NCBI GenBank assembly: GCA_023014365.1
Contig: JAEBUN010000025.1
Span: 186,001 to 250,000, forward strand
DNA: 64,000 nucleotides
Source: Lepiota brunneoincarnata
Taxonomy: Eukaryota; Basidiomycota; Agaricomycetes; Agaricales; Agaricaceae
Direction of reading: 5' to 3'
The position numbers and the translations under genes are program-made. Below, in pieces: positions 32,470-44,400 of this stretch. A model generated the notes under the pieces. The model was not told the DNA's origin. It worked only from the letters and a program-made list of their open reading frames with translations, and did not search any database. Position 1 is the first letter of the stretch, and each line of letters starts with the position of its first letter.

Positions 32470-35400
32470 TAGTGTTTTGAGGTCCGGTCCTATGGACTGG
32501 AAAAAGACCAGAACCCAACCAGACTGGACCATAAAAGGACTGGACCATCAGTTGCAGTTGCATCGGTCTTTTGTAAACATTGGTTGCGGTCTCACAGTGC
32601 TGCATCATTTAACTCAACTGCTCAAAGACCGGTTGAAACCGGTCTTTGACCAAACCACTAGTGATGTTTTGAAGTTGGTGACCAGAGTGTACGTAGGTGA
32701 CAAAAAGGCTATATGTAGAAGTCGGGTCAAGCTAACTGTACCATACCATGCAATGGATTTGGAACCAAACAACAAAAAAAAAAGCATGACAAACTAATGA
32801 CCCATCATCACATTGCCCCATCATGCCTCCCAAAGCCAAAAACTCTAAAACGGCATCAAAGAAGGGTCAAGCAGCAAGGGCACCTCGTGGCCAGAAGACA
32901 ACCAGCCGTAAATGGCAGGCTCGCGACTCAGATGAAAGTAAAAGTTCATCTGATGAGGACGAGGTTCAGAAACAGCCACGTAAGCAACAGAAGTGAAAGG
33001 GGAGGGGGAAGAAAGCTGTCGAGCTTCTGGAGACAGTTGAGGAGAGTAGCAGTGAGGACTCCGACGAGCCTGAACTTATTGAGAGCAGGGCTGCCGCACA
33101 AGAACCTCAGGCTGAACGGGGCATTGAGGCACATTTCTGTTTATGCAACATTACACATACCTTGTTGACAAACTGAAGCAGGGGAGTGATCTTGAGGAGC
33201 AACACCGGGGCACCATCAGAGAGGAGTTGGCCACGAAGGGCGAGACGACGAAGGACTTGGATTTGATGTTCTCAAAGCGGGTGAAGGTGAACTTTAAAAA
33301 AGGTAACCAAGTGACGATGCTGAGCGGGCGCTGGTGTATTTTGTGCAAGTAAGTTTCTGTCGTTATATCATGAAATAATCACAGAACTTACCCATTATCA
33401 GAGGCAATGAAAGACACGTTGAAGTGGCTGGACTCCGGAAGTGTTTTTTGACGGGTGGTAACTCAACGTTGCGCCAACACTGTCGGAAGCATTACGAGAT
33501 ATACAAAGCGAGATGTGAGAAAGCCGACATACCTCTGAATCATCACGCAATCCCTCCAAAGATTGTAGAAGCACAGCAGAAGGCAAAAAAAGCGAAGTCG
33601 CAGTCGAGCTTGGATGATATCGTGGTGGTGAATCATGCCAAAGGCTTCACGCGAGAAGGGACACTGCATGCTGTGGCCCAGTTTGTTGCTTGTGATGACC
33701 AGGTAAGCAATCTGTATGAGGTACAATGAGCTACACTTATGAATATAAACTCGCAGGCACTGGCTGTCGCAAGCAACAAACTGTTCAGGAATTATCTTGT
33801 TTCAATGCGGCCGAAGACCAAGTCCTCTGAGCTACCCAGTAGTCACGATGTTGGTGTTTATATCCACAATGAATGCATGAGGTGGTTGAAGCAACTGCAG
33901 GAAGATATAATCGTTAGTAAGAGCGCTCAGAGACGGTGAACAAATACTGACCAGGGTTCAGGCCACACCTGGCAAGGTCTCAACAACCGCCGACGGATGG
34001 TCAGCAGATAATACAAAGGCGTCGTTCTTGGGAATGACTGCGCACTGGATTGATGTGAAGGAAGGCAAGTGGGCGTTGTGTTCTGAAGTTGTGGCGTTTC
34101 AGGGGGTTTCAGGCGGACATGATGGGAACAACTTGGGTTGGTATTTCATGGGGCTGTGCGACTGTGTAGGAATCACTAGTCAGAAAGGATCAAAAGTACT
34201 CCAAATTTGGCACAACAAATCACCTGGTTCTGACCTCATGACCTCATAGCTCCAATGTGTTACCCTGGATAACACATCGGCGAATGGAACGATTTGCCAG
34301 ACAGTCCAACGGCTGCATGAGTCTCGAGGCCTCCCGACTTGGAATGCTCACAAGAACCAACTCATGTGAGTCCCCAGTTGCATAACTTGGGAGCGCTGCT
34401 TAGTCGTTCCAGGTGCCTTGGACATGTTGTCAACCTCGGCAATGTTGATGTAATGGGACACATCACAAAAATAGCCGCCATCGAGATGACGACGGCTATT
34501 TGGGAATACGATCCTGACCTACCTGACAACCGAGTCCTTGGAGGATTGCTCGATGTGATTGCCACCATTCGCACTCTCGCTGTCAAGGTTAGTCAAGCAA
34601 GCAGGACTTTAACTTGTAGTCTGACTCCCGGGCCCTTCTCAACAGATCCAATGCTCAGGACAGCATATTGAATACTTTGAAAAGGTTCAAATTGAGTCCG
34701 GGATCACTACCGCGCTTGTGATCCCACTGCATAGCAACATCCGCTGGGGATCCGCCTACAACATGCTTGACCGCGTGTATCATCTTCGCCAGGTGTGTAT
34801 TTGCCCTCAATAGTCTTCGTGAATGCTCACCCAGTTACCATTCAGTCAATAAAGCTGTTTGTAGCGGCAGCTAATGAATTATATGGACCGATCACTGTTC
34901 TTTGTTGTGATGGGCAAATTTTCAAGAAAATCCCCTGGTCCGCATTCAAGATCCATGATCCTGACTGGAACAGAGTCCTTGATATGAAGTCGATTCTCAA
35001 GGTACATTCCCATTTGAGTTTTATTTACTTTCTATTGTTTACATCGCAATCCACAGGATTCTAATCGCATACAGCAATATTTCTCTTCCAAAAAGCAACC
35101 CACCTTATGGCGTGCACTGCCTGCAATTGAAGAGCTTCAGACGGCATGGGAGGCAAAACGTGATGACCCCCGATACGCTCTTTACAAGGACGCGATCAAT
35201 GATGGCCTCATGAAACTCAACAAGTACTACTGTCGATTTGATGAGAAACCGAGCTACATCCTGGCTCTCAGTAAGTAATACCTATTATCATTGAACAGAC
35301 TCATATTATGTACATTTAGTTCTTCATCTGTACTACAAACTTAACTACATCAAGCATGCATGGGGTGGTGAGGATGAGGAGATGGCGGCGCTTGTGGCTG

Positions 35401-36351
35401 GGAATATCCATGCAAAGAACTGGCAGGCTGAGGCACGCAAGATCTTAGAAACTACAGTACGTTTGTAATACTTTCACATAAGCATGCCACTGATTAAAAC
35501 CAGATGGAGGAATACTGGGAAACGCGGCCCCGTCCATCAGCGACAACTTCAGCTGCACCGACCCCACCGTCGACGTCGAGATCATCGTCTCTGACAGGCT
35601 TCGATCAACATCGACGAACACTGCTGGCGCGTGGTGAGGAGGGTTGGGTTGCAGAATTGGGCCGCTATCTGGGTGACCTAGCGGAAGATGCGACACCAGA
35701 CATGGATGTTGTCGAGTATTGGCAGGTACGTTCATTGATATTCGACTACTCGCTCATGTCTCACGTTTGTGCGCTGTAGGTAAATCACCGAATCTACCCG
35801 ACTCTTGGACGGATTGCCCTCGATACTCTTCCCTATCAAGCCTCATCTGTCCCCTGCGAACGTCTGTTCTCTGCCAGCAAACAGGTGGCAACAGACTGGC
35901 ATGCTCGACTTGGTGCCACACAATTCGAGGAACTCCAACTTATGAAATTTGCTTGGCATCAGCACGTCATTGATGTAGCGGCATGGAACACTAGCGAGAT
36001 CGAGCAGGTGGATGTTGAGGAATACAAGGACCTTCTGGTTGCAGATGTTGAGGAAGCCGGGCATGCATATGAACTGGGGGACTTTTCTTGAAGGTTTGCT
36101 AGATTACATTGCCCTACTTGGTACGTAGAACCGGTTGCAACTGAAAATAAACCAGTTGAGACTGGTTATCAACCGGTTACTGGAAAGACCTGTTACAACC
36201 AGTTATTGAGCTTCAACCGAACCACTACAGACCGGTTGATCATGGTCTTGGTCCGGTTTTTATGAAATCATTCTTGACATCAACTGGTCCCGGTCCCAGT
36301 TGCATCACCAATGAGGCAAAAGACCGGACCGGACCGGACCTTAAAACACTA
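32470..36351 (+). mobile_element. Full-length hAT transposon (copy B)
   Basis: The inverted termini are TAGTGTTTTGAGGTCCGGTC (from 32470) and the complement of TAGTGTTTTAAGGTCCGGTC (ending 36351). The 3.9-kb element encodes a BED-hAT transposase on the plus strand. Both subterminal regions are rich in ACCGGTT or CCGGTC motifs (for example 32630-32650 and 36130-36260), typical of hAT transposase binding arrays. The 8-bp flanks CCTGTATG and CTTATAGA do not match, so a clean target duplication is not seen. Confidence 0.88.
32823..36091 (+). pseudogene. hAT transposase, near-complete but with a TGA in exon 1 (copy B)
   Basis: ATG 32823 opens MPPKAKNSKT. Codon 58 is TGA (32994-32996) where copy A has CGA. 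The BED finger spans WCILCK (33335-33352) to HCRKHYEIYKARC. Catalytic-core landmarks are TTADGWSADNTKASF near 33990, TLDNTSANGT near 34265, RCLGHVVNLGNV near 34410, a RWGSAYNMLDRVYHLRQ segment near 34740 and LHLYYKLNYIKHAWGG near 35330. The hAT C-terminal dimerisation region PYQASSVPCERLFSASKQVA is near 35840-35900, and the stop is at 36089. At least nine short GT...AG introns can be traced. The junction between exon 1 and the exon starting near 33143 could not be resolved. Apart from the stop the gene looks recently active. Confidence 0.82.
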
Positions 36352-39350
36352 CTTATAGAATATCTTTTCAAGTAAAGCTTCAGGTATTAAACTGTGGGTA
36401 GCAGAATATATTATCCGCAGTAGATACTGTGCAATTAAGGATGGTTTCCAGGTCTCTACAAACGTGTCAAATTTTTAGATATCCCCAATGTTTGGTAGAG
36501 CTTATATAAAGTTTGGTGGCCTTGTCCATACAGCTGTTCTTCACTTCAAAGTTCCATTCATTAGGTAAGAATTCATTGATGATCCATGTTAGTTTTTCCT
36601 GCATTATGGGTTTAGTCTTTTCTCTGGATTGGTGGTTCTGGCTCAATGAATTAATGTACAGGGACCCTGGATATTCCATGTTCTCTAACCAGTTAGCAAC
36701 CCTTGCATGAATGTCAATCAAAGGTTCCTTATGAAGTTCTTCATATATTTGTGAATCTTGGGTGACTGAGATATACTCATCATCAGATACCTCAACTACT
36801 TCTATCTCTTCATTGATTTCACTTGAGTCATCTGAGTTTGAAACAGCAATTAGGCTAGGCATAGAGCTATGATCAGATGCCTCATTTATTTCCATGAGGC
36901 AAGTGTCATTGTCATTAGTCTCGAAGTACAGATCATTATCTGAAGTTATCTTGGTTGAGAGATCTATGGCTATCATTCCTAATTCAATCAAGTTTGAATC
37001 TTCATCATTTTCATTCTCGGCTGATGCCTCAATGGATTCAAACATTTGTGCTTCTTCAAGCACTTTGGTGGGATCCACCACTTCAGTTATGTTAATATTA
37101 TTGTTCTGTATACCTGGAGGCTTTCAATTGGAAGACAAAGACGCTTGTTGTTTATGAGGACAATTCCTTGATATGTGTCCTGTATCTCCACAATTAAAAC
37201 ATCAACCCTCAGTCATAAACTTCTTTACTTCCTCATCAGATCATTTGATCCTTCTTTCAGACATGTCCTTTGTGTGAGTTTTCTGAGGGTTTGAAGTTTT
37301 ATTAATGCATGATTGATTTGAATTGAAATTTGGTGTATGGTTAGTTTTCTGTCCAAAGGTTGACTTCTCATTTCCTTTCAATGATTTGTCCGCCTTTGTT
37401 TCAGTTCCAGGTCTTTTATTTTTGTTTTTATTTCCCTTAGGGTTATTTGAGGATCTATTAATTACAGCTAGGGACAATTCAACGATCTCAGCATTCTTTA
37501 TTACATTGTTGAAGGATGAGCTTTCAGGATTCAGTTGCTGTAGCCACAATTGTTCTTGGATTTCTCTATTAAAACCAAACCAAAGCTTTGAAACCATTTC
37601 CCTCTCTTCGGACTTAATATCCCATCCAAGGGTAGTGAAGAATTCATACAATTGGGAAATATATTCACAGACTGACAAGGCCCCTTGTCTAAACCTTATC
37701 ATTCAACGGCATTGTTGAGATTTAAAATCAGCTAGGAAGCAATAATTGAAAAGCTTCTCAAAAAATTCAGCCATAGAGATCCATTCTACTCAAAATGAAA
37801 CTTCTATTGTATGGAAGTCGAATGCTTTTCCTGTTAGGAATCTTGATACAATGGTAACAGCTCAGCCAGGTGGAGCCTTCCTGTTATCAGAAGCTCTATC
37901 AGAAGGACAGTTATTTTTAATCTACATTCCCATGTCACTATGAAACCATCAGTAGTGTACATCAGAAGGACTATTATTAGTATATGCCTCATGTTTCCTT
38001 ATCTCTGACTCATAGTTACTCTGGTCTGGATTATTATAGTAGGAGCACAGCCACATTTAGAGATATATAAGGATACAGTACAATACCTTGTATCTTTATC
38101 TTAGTGTTATAAAGTTCTTGCCTCCTATACCTCTTTGCCATAACCGGCTGGACTTATAGTGCTCCATCGTCTCCAAGTCACGCTTAGTAGGACAGGACCA
38201 AGTCTGTATAGACATCCTGTGACAAACTCCGTGCTACTCAAGAGCGAACCCCTAACCCAGGTAACACTTCCCATCTTCTAAATATTCTGAACATTGTTTC
38301 ATGAAACAGAAAAACAAGCAAGCATCTGCACTCCCATCATATTTATCTGGTGGGATGGGCTTAAATAGAGACTTCTCATGTTTAGTCTTTAGACTATAAG
38401 CCCTTGACTGTGTTCTACTGGCATTGGACTCAGAAGACAACTCATCAGTAGAAGATTCAGATGAATCACTTGGTGAGCTTAGGGAACTTGGTGAGGAAGA
38501 ATCAGATGAATTAGAATCATTGTGTTTTTTTCTGCAATGACTTCTTCGCTTCTTCGACTTCTTCTTATGATGGTGTTTATTCTTTTTAATTTTTGATGTG
38601 TCATGTGGTGCTTGAGAAGACAAATGCACTTCCTCGAAAGTGTGCCCCAGATAGCTCTTGGGATCTACCAGGTTAACTGGACACATAAATCCATTATCGT
38701 TTTGTTCTTTCAAGGATTCCTCTTTAATGGACTTCAGCTCTGAAGATTTTCTCACTTTATTTTTCTTAGCCAGTTCTTCTTAGTGCCTTCCATTGTTTTT
38801 CTATATTAATCTCATTTTCTGATGCAGGTAGAGCACCCCAATTCTTGGGGTCAATCCCTTTTCCTTTAGATTTAGAACCTTCAGGTTTTTCCCCAATAGG
38901 GTACAAAGAAGTACAGTGCTGTACTATTTCCAATTGTTTGGGAGTCAAATGAGATTGAGCTGCTTGTACAGCTTTCAATTGTTCTTCAGTGAGGTCTGTA
39001 GTGTTCAGAATCTTATTGCCCCTTACTTCACTGCTGGAAGAATCTTGTTCATGTTCCAAGATAGTAGATTCCTGTTCTGACATATTCTGTCTAGTGCTAG
39101 CATACTGTTCCTGGTCTACATCTTCATCCGCATCCAGATGAGCAGGGCTCTGGGGCAATTGCAACGTGCCCAGAGTTTCAAAAGGGGGTTCTATAGGAGC
39201 CGCCCTTACTTGAGACTGAGTCTCACTTAATACAGGGGGACTTAATACAGGGGCCTCAATGATGTCAGGGTGCTCCTGAGACATTGTCATAGTTTCAAGT
39301 GGGAGAGGGGTTGTTTCAGTTCCTACATATAGCGAGAACTGGGTACTCAC
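36352..39350 (-). pseudogene. Second, different gypsy-type Gag (minus strand), split by a solo LTR
   Basis: ATG 39350 begins MSTQFSLYVGTETTPLPLE, with an acidic, Gln-rich N-terminus. After a frameshift near 38760, a Ser/Lys/His-rich linker leads to KPIPPDKYDGSADACLFF at about 38310. The Gag core is interrupted at 38266/37882 by a solo LTR and resumes with FLTGKAFDFHTIEVSF, FFEKLFNYCF and LIRFRQG-like sequence (37690-37860). A CCHC knuckle CFNCGDTGHISRNC lies at about 37158-37201, preceded by a TGA likely derived from CGA. A downstream acidic region follows, then WNFEVKNSCMD near 36530. The frame runs into hAT copy B at 36351. The family differs from the plus-strand Gag at 29117. Confidence 0.7.
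37882..38266 (+). repeat. Solo LTR (TGTTATCAGAAG family) inside the minus-strand Gag
   Basis: A 385-bp segment begins TGTTATCAGAAG and ends CAGGTAACA, with a perfect 5-bp target duplication CTTCC at 37877-37881 and 38267-38271. It is homologous to the solo LTR at 42024. Removing it together with one CTTCC rejoins the Gag frame (YLEDGK directly followed by APPG). Confidence 0.88.
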
Positions 39351-41689
39351 TGAAAGCTTGTTCCGATTTGAGTATGATGTCAGCGGGACAGTTTTTTCAG
39401 CTTCTAAGGTAATATCATGGGAGTGTCATATAGGTATGGGGTACTGAGCCACTAAACAACAAGATACTTGGTTGATCAGACCAAAGTCTCTCTGATGTCA
39501 AGCAGGACAGTCGAAAATGGTTTCTTGAGTTTATGAGTTGAAGCTAATGTTGATAGTGTGGACTGTTGAAAATATGTGGTACAAGCATGATGAAGCAAAT
39601 CATGACACACAAGAGTGAGAGAAAATTAGAGGAAGACCTTCACACCAGAGGATTTGACAGGGTAGGACTATCGTATTTCTGGGGAAAGTAAAACACTACT
39701 GTTACAAATAGAATAAATATGGTTTTTATATGTTTTTTCTGTATAGGAGAAGAAAAGACAAATCATGGGAGCAAGGCGATTAATAAGGAAAATTGATTAC
39801 ATATGAGATTTGGATTCACTACAGAGACAAACAAAGAGTTCTAAAATATGTGGGAGTTTTGTGACAGGGGTGAGGTTGTGCACTGACTGAAGTCATAGGT
39901 GATCGTCTGCAGAACCCAGAGAGGTGATATAGCCAGAGGGAAAACACACCAGTCCTATAACAACAGCTTCTGTGCAGGAAGGTCAGGGAAAAACTGGCCA
40001 CCCTTGCTTTGTCCTGGATATTACATGTCCATTTTGATGGCCTTACAATGACAAATGTTCTTTCTTTGGACTTTTTGAAAAAGACAAAGGAAGCCATTGT
40101 GTGATGCACCTGAGACATAACAAGGGTCCTGCTCAGTGCACGGAGCCCAACAGTGTATTACTGTAGCCACTGAGATATTTGCGCAAGCTAATTGAGTTCA
40201 AACTTAGTTTATAGATCACTTGACCAACAGGGTCTGTTGCTACCATCATTTGCCACACTTGCTCACAAGCATCTTGCAAATATGGTCCATAGCACCATGC
40301 GACAACTGCTACTCCTCCCATGCCCTCCCAATATAGCAAATGAAGGCTATGAACTGAACCATTATTGTGAGCAGGTGACAATTGTCAGATGGATGGGAGT
40401 GGCACAAGTGGATGGGCAGTGGTCCAGAGTAACACTTGTCCCACTCCTGCCTCTGTCAATGACTTATGTTCCCATGTGATTAATTGGAAACCCTGCATCA
40501 TGGTAATGTCCATCCAATCACATGTGCACCTTATCATTGGTGCTCTGAACATGGAGGGCTTCAGACCTGCTTATCCCCACATAAAAGAACATATCTGTGC
40601 AGGAACCCACACAAAGCAAGACCGTTAGACCTGCAAGAGTGAACCTGCTAGATGGGTTGTGTCAGGGAAGTTCATGGAAGCCTTGGCTTCAAGAATGCTC
40701 ACTGAGGCTGTGGAAATATATGAAATCCTTGGTTATCTTCCCACAAAGTGACCCCAAAAGTTGCTTCATGGTCTCTGATTTGCTCCTCGGTATCTATCTT
40801 CGGCAGGATGCAGGTTACATGACGTCCATTACTGAAAGACTTGCTGCTGCCCAATTGACTATTCTATGAAAGTAGGTCAGGGTTTACCAGGAGGGCTCAC
40901 TTGTCCTTTGTATGTATACATGTACATACTGCCTGTACTGCCTATGCTGTTTCTTCTGCTCCCATCCATCTGTCATTGGTGTTTCCCCTTGAGAAGCTCT
41001 AGTGTGGAACTGCTCCACCCCTGCATATAGCGCTTATCATTGACAGACACCCTCACTCGCTTGCATGCAACAAGGACCGCACATAGATGGTCCAGGCACA
41101 GAAATGATAAATCCGGATATGATGGAGTGTGCATTCCCTGTCATGCTTTCTAGGTTAAGCCGAGTAGATCATACAATCAAACTTGCAGCATTGAGCACAG
41201 GTTGCAGCTGCCATCTAAACTCAATGCCATAGCAGTGGCTTCATTGAATACTAGTTCTCAGCACAGCAGAGGAGGTTTAGGGTCTATACAAAGCACTGAA
41301 GTACTTGAGCTATGCAGTAATGGAATAACTAAAGGCAAATGATTGAAAAGGAAGTGTTGTTGTGCCAGATATTAGTCCCCTAATAGTGTGTAAAGGCTAA
41401 GCCAACTCTGCATCTCCTAGTCAGGAAGATCAGATAACTGGATCTTGCAGTCGTTGGTTTCCCAAAACTGTGCTAATTGCTCCATGTGTATTATTGATGT
41501 GTTATCAAGAGAACAAAATGAGACCCTCCATACCTGCCATCAACAATTGTAATCAATTCAAATGATAACACAAATACACCAGGTTTTGGTAGTAGAGAGA
41601 CATACATGTGCACAAGCTCCACGGCCCTGGCCATCAATGATCCCCTCCCTCCCGGTGGTGATTGGTGATTTGCACTAGGCACTCATGTG
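39351..41689. other. Non-genic mosaic with two duplicated segments
   Basis: 39880-40150 is a diverged copy of 43200-43440 and 55130-55380. 40910-41690 is a diverged copy of 46050-46830, and its first part is also similar to the reverse complement of 59340-59640. Between them, 40190-40870 holds open frames (for example 40192-40479) with no recognised domain. I do not call a gene. Confidence 0.5.
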
Positions 41690-42023
41690 GGCACAAACTA
41701 AGAGCACCAAGGAATCGGCTGACAATGGGCAATTGGCCAGGCTGACATATGTGGGACCAGCAGATTTCTGGATGATTTGGCTGTGCATGGGGCCCCACCC
41801 TCAACACATTTTTATTATGTATTTAAGTAGCACACCCATTCTTAGATACCTTGGCTCCTAATACAAGGATATTTCCACAGCAGCAAGTCCTCTGATAGGC
41901 TCCGGCTTAATGGTCCTACAGCTTCCCTCTCTATCTCTTTTATCTCTCAAGTTTCTCTGCAATCCTTCCTTCAATCACCCAGATTTGTACTCATACCATG
42001 CTACAGGATCAAGAAGATGAGCC

Positions 42024-42441
42024 TGTTATCAGAAGTCCCCTTAAAGTCCCCTTATCAGAAGCCTCACCAGAAGGAACTCTTATCAGAAGCACCCAAAGTA
42101 TATAAATAGATAGAAGACCTATCATCCTGAAACAATCAGAAGTACCATCAGAACAATCTATACTTAGATAGATAAGGATATGACTCACTTACCTGGGTCC
42201 AGATATATATAGTAGGAGCATAGCCACACATAGTAGTATATAAGGATACTGTACCATACCCTTGTATCCTTATCTTAGTGTTATACAGTTCTTGCCTCCT
42301 ATATCTCTTTGCCCTTAAACCGGCTGGACTATAGTGCTTTGTCATCTCCAAGTCACGCCTAGTAGGACAGGACCAAGTCTGTATAGACATCCTGCCACAA
42401 ACACCATGCTACTCAAGAGCAAACCCCTAACCCGGGTAACA
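42024..42441 (+). repeat. Solo LTR (TGTTATCAGAAG family), second copy
   Basis: A 418-bp segment begins TGTTATCAGAAG and ends CCCGGGTAACA, with target duplication GAGCC at 42019-42023 and 42442-42446. The paralogous block at about 53840 reads straight through (CAAGCCCATGGTCG) and acts as an empty site. Confidence 0.9.
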
Positions 42442-44080
42442 GAGCCCATAGTCGTTTCATCAATCACACCTCACCCTTACAATCATCTTGGGGCAGATTC
42501 TTTTCTTCAAAAAGGATGTGTCAATCAGCAGAGAGTGAGACTCTTGTCTATTTGGTAACCATAAGATGGGATTGGTGCGAGGATTCTTTGGTGGCATAGA
42601 AATACAGACAACCTGAACTGAGGGGGGGGGGTGATCTGTGGTATCAAATCCCTGTCGAGATTGAGTACATCAAAGATAACAAATTTGTCAGTGTTGGGAA
42701 GAACACAGAGATTATTTTTCTGGTGTCTGATCCACCCCTGGATCCCAGAAACACAAGATTTCTCTGCACTGAGATTGCCAAATACAGTCCCACAAGGTTT
42801 CTGCATACCCAATCCCCCTTCAGCCCAGACAAAGCAGGTTGAAGTGTTTGGGGGCTGGAGCACATGGTCAATGGTCAGCTGTTGAAGAAGCATGGTCTCT
42901 GGCCAGCTTACATTATCTCAAATGCTTTGGAGTATGGGAGATCTGGTGTGAGCTGCTGACCATATGGATGAGGGATTCTCTGGGATCTGGACAATAAAAA
43001 ACCAACACAATGGAGATTACACCCATCAGTGTGATGAGGTTTGGCATTAAGTAGGAGAGTAAAATGAACTCACAAATGGGCATAAACAAATCAAGGACAA
43101 TTTGAACTCAGTGATCTGAGTGAAGGAAGGGGTTCTGACCAAGCAGGAGTAGTGTATCCTGCTGCTGACAATGACAATCATGTGAGAGGGATGAGGGTAT
43201 TAAAGTCATAGGTGGTCATCTGCAGAATTTGGCAAGGTAACATAGTCAGAGGGAAAGGAAACCAGCCCAATAGCAGCCACTTCCATGCAGGAAGGTCATG
43301 GGCAAAACTGATTTCTTTGTCCTGGATATTACATGTTCCATTTTGACAGCCTTGTGGTCACGAACATTCTCTCTTCAGACTGTCTCTAAAGGACAAAGGA
43401 AGCTACTGTGTGGTGCACCTGAGCTGTAACAAGGGATCCACTCAAGACATCTGAAAAGCCCAAATAACTTGCCTTCTCCCCTGCACCCCCTCTCACCATG
43501 TCTCTCCAAGCCACCCTCAATATTAACCAAGCATACAGAATGACTGCTAAAAGCCTTCTTCTGGACCTGTCTGTGAGCCTTGTACGCCTGCCCAAGTCCC
43601 CATGGCCCCTCTTCTCACAATACCCACCGTGTCCAGCCCCCTCTCTCCTGACTTTGCCTGCCTCCCTCTGCCCCTACCTCATGACATCCACTGGGGTGTC
43701 AGTGGTTGATTGAGTTGTCGCAACTCTCCTACTGGCACCCCCACTGCCCTTATGGTTAGTGCCTCACCATACTATTGAGTGTATCCTTACCCATGGCCAC
43801 CATCCAGTGCAAGGACTTCACTAGATGGCCTATCAATATCTATAGTAAGTCTCCTTTTGCTCATCAAGTGATGCAGGATGCTCACATTCACCTATACAGT
43901 AATGGATGGGGTCTGTGATGGTGAACTTACAGGCTCCAACTGCTGTGGTATCACTCTGCTCTGGATTCCTTGACCTGGCTGCTTCTCCATACTCGTGGAT
44001 TGTGGTTTGCCCTGCTCATCCTTAGGCCATCCTGGCAACCATCCACCCAGATGATCTCAACATGACAACCACAAGTTGTG

Positions 44081-44400
44081 AAATGTACAGTGAGTGTTTC
44101 ATTCCACAGGCTCTATCCAACCCTTTTGCAAGCAGGTAGGTGACAACGGTAAGCGTTTCCTGTTCATCAGAGAAAGGACTGCCCTGACGGTTAGAAAAAG
44201 ATTGTAGGTACAAAAGACAAGGTATGTGTTCTTTCTCCAAGCAAGGGTCTCTCCAACCCTCGTGCTCCCTTGCCGTGGGGCTTGGGCTTAAGACCTTTTC
44301 CGCAAGGGAGGGGTCGACCAAACGCAAGTTAATTTGGACCCTTCTACTTTTGTTTTCCATGTGATTTCGGTGAGCTCCTATTTCCTCATTTTCATGCCAC
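44081..44400 (+). repeat. Repeat R, copy 1
   Basis: This dispersed segment is recognisable by CCCTCGTGCTCCCTTG followed by a GGGCTTGGGCTTA variant, GTCGACCAAACGCA and TTCCATGTGATTTCGGTGAG. Other copies are near 47180-47330 (minus), 52155-52330 (plus), 56302-56610 (plus), 57230-57330 (plus, partial) and 60440-60640 (minus). The GTGAGC after GATTTCG looks like a splice donor, so R may derive from an exon-intron junction of a duplicated gene. Confidence 0.6.

Noticed and set aside
36352..36359. Possible decayed 8-bp target duplication of hAT copy B (CCTGTATG versus CTTATAGA)
   Set aside because: Only four of eight positions match and the flanking genes differ, so a common target site is not supported.
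40192..40869. Series of open frames between duplicated segments
   Set aside because: No recognised domain and several stops. The sequence is a single-copy gap between repeats in this window, so conservation cannot be judged.
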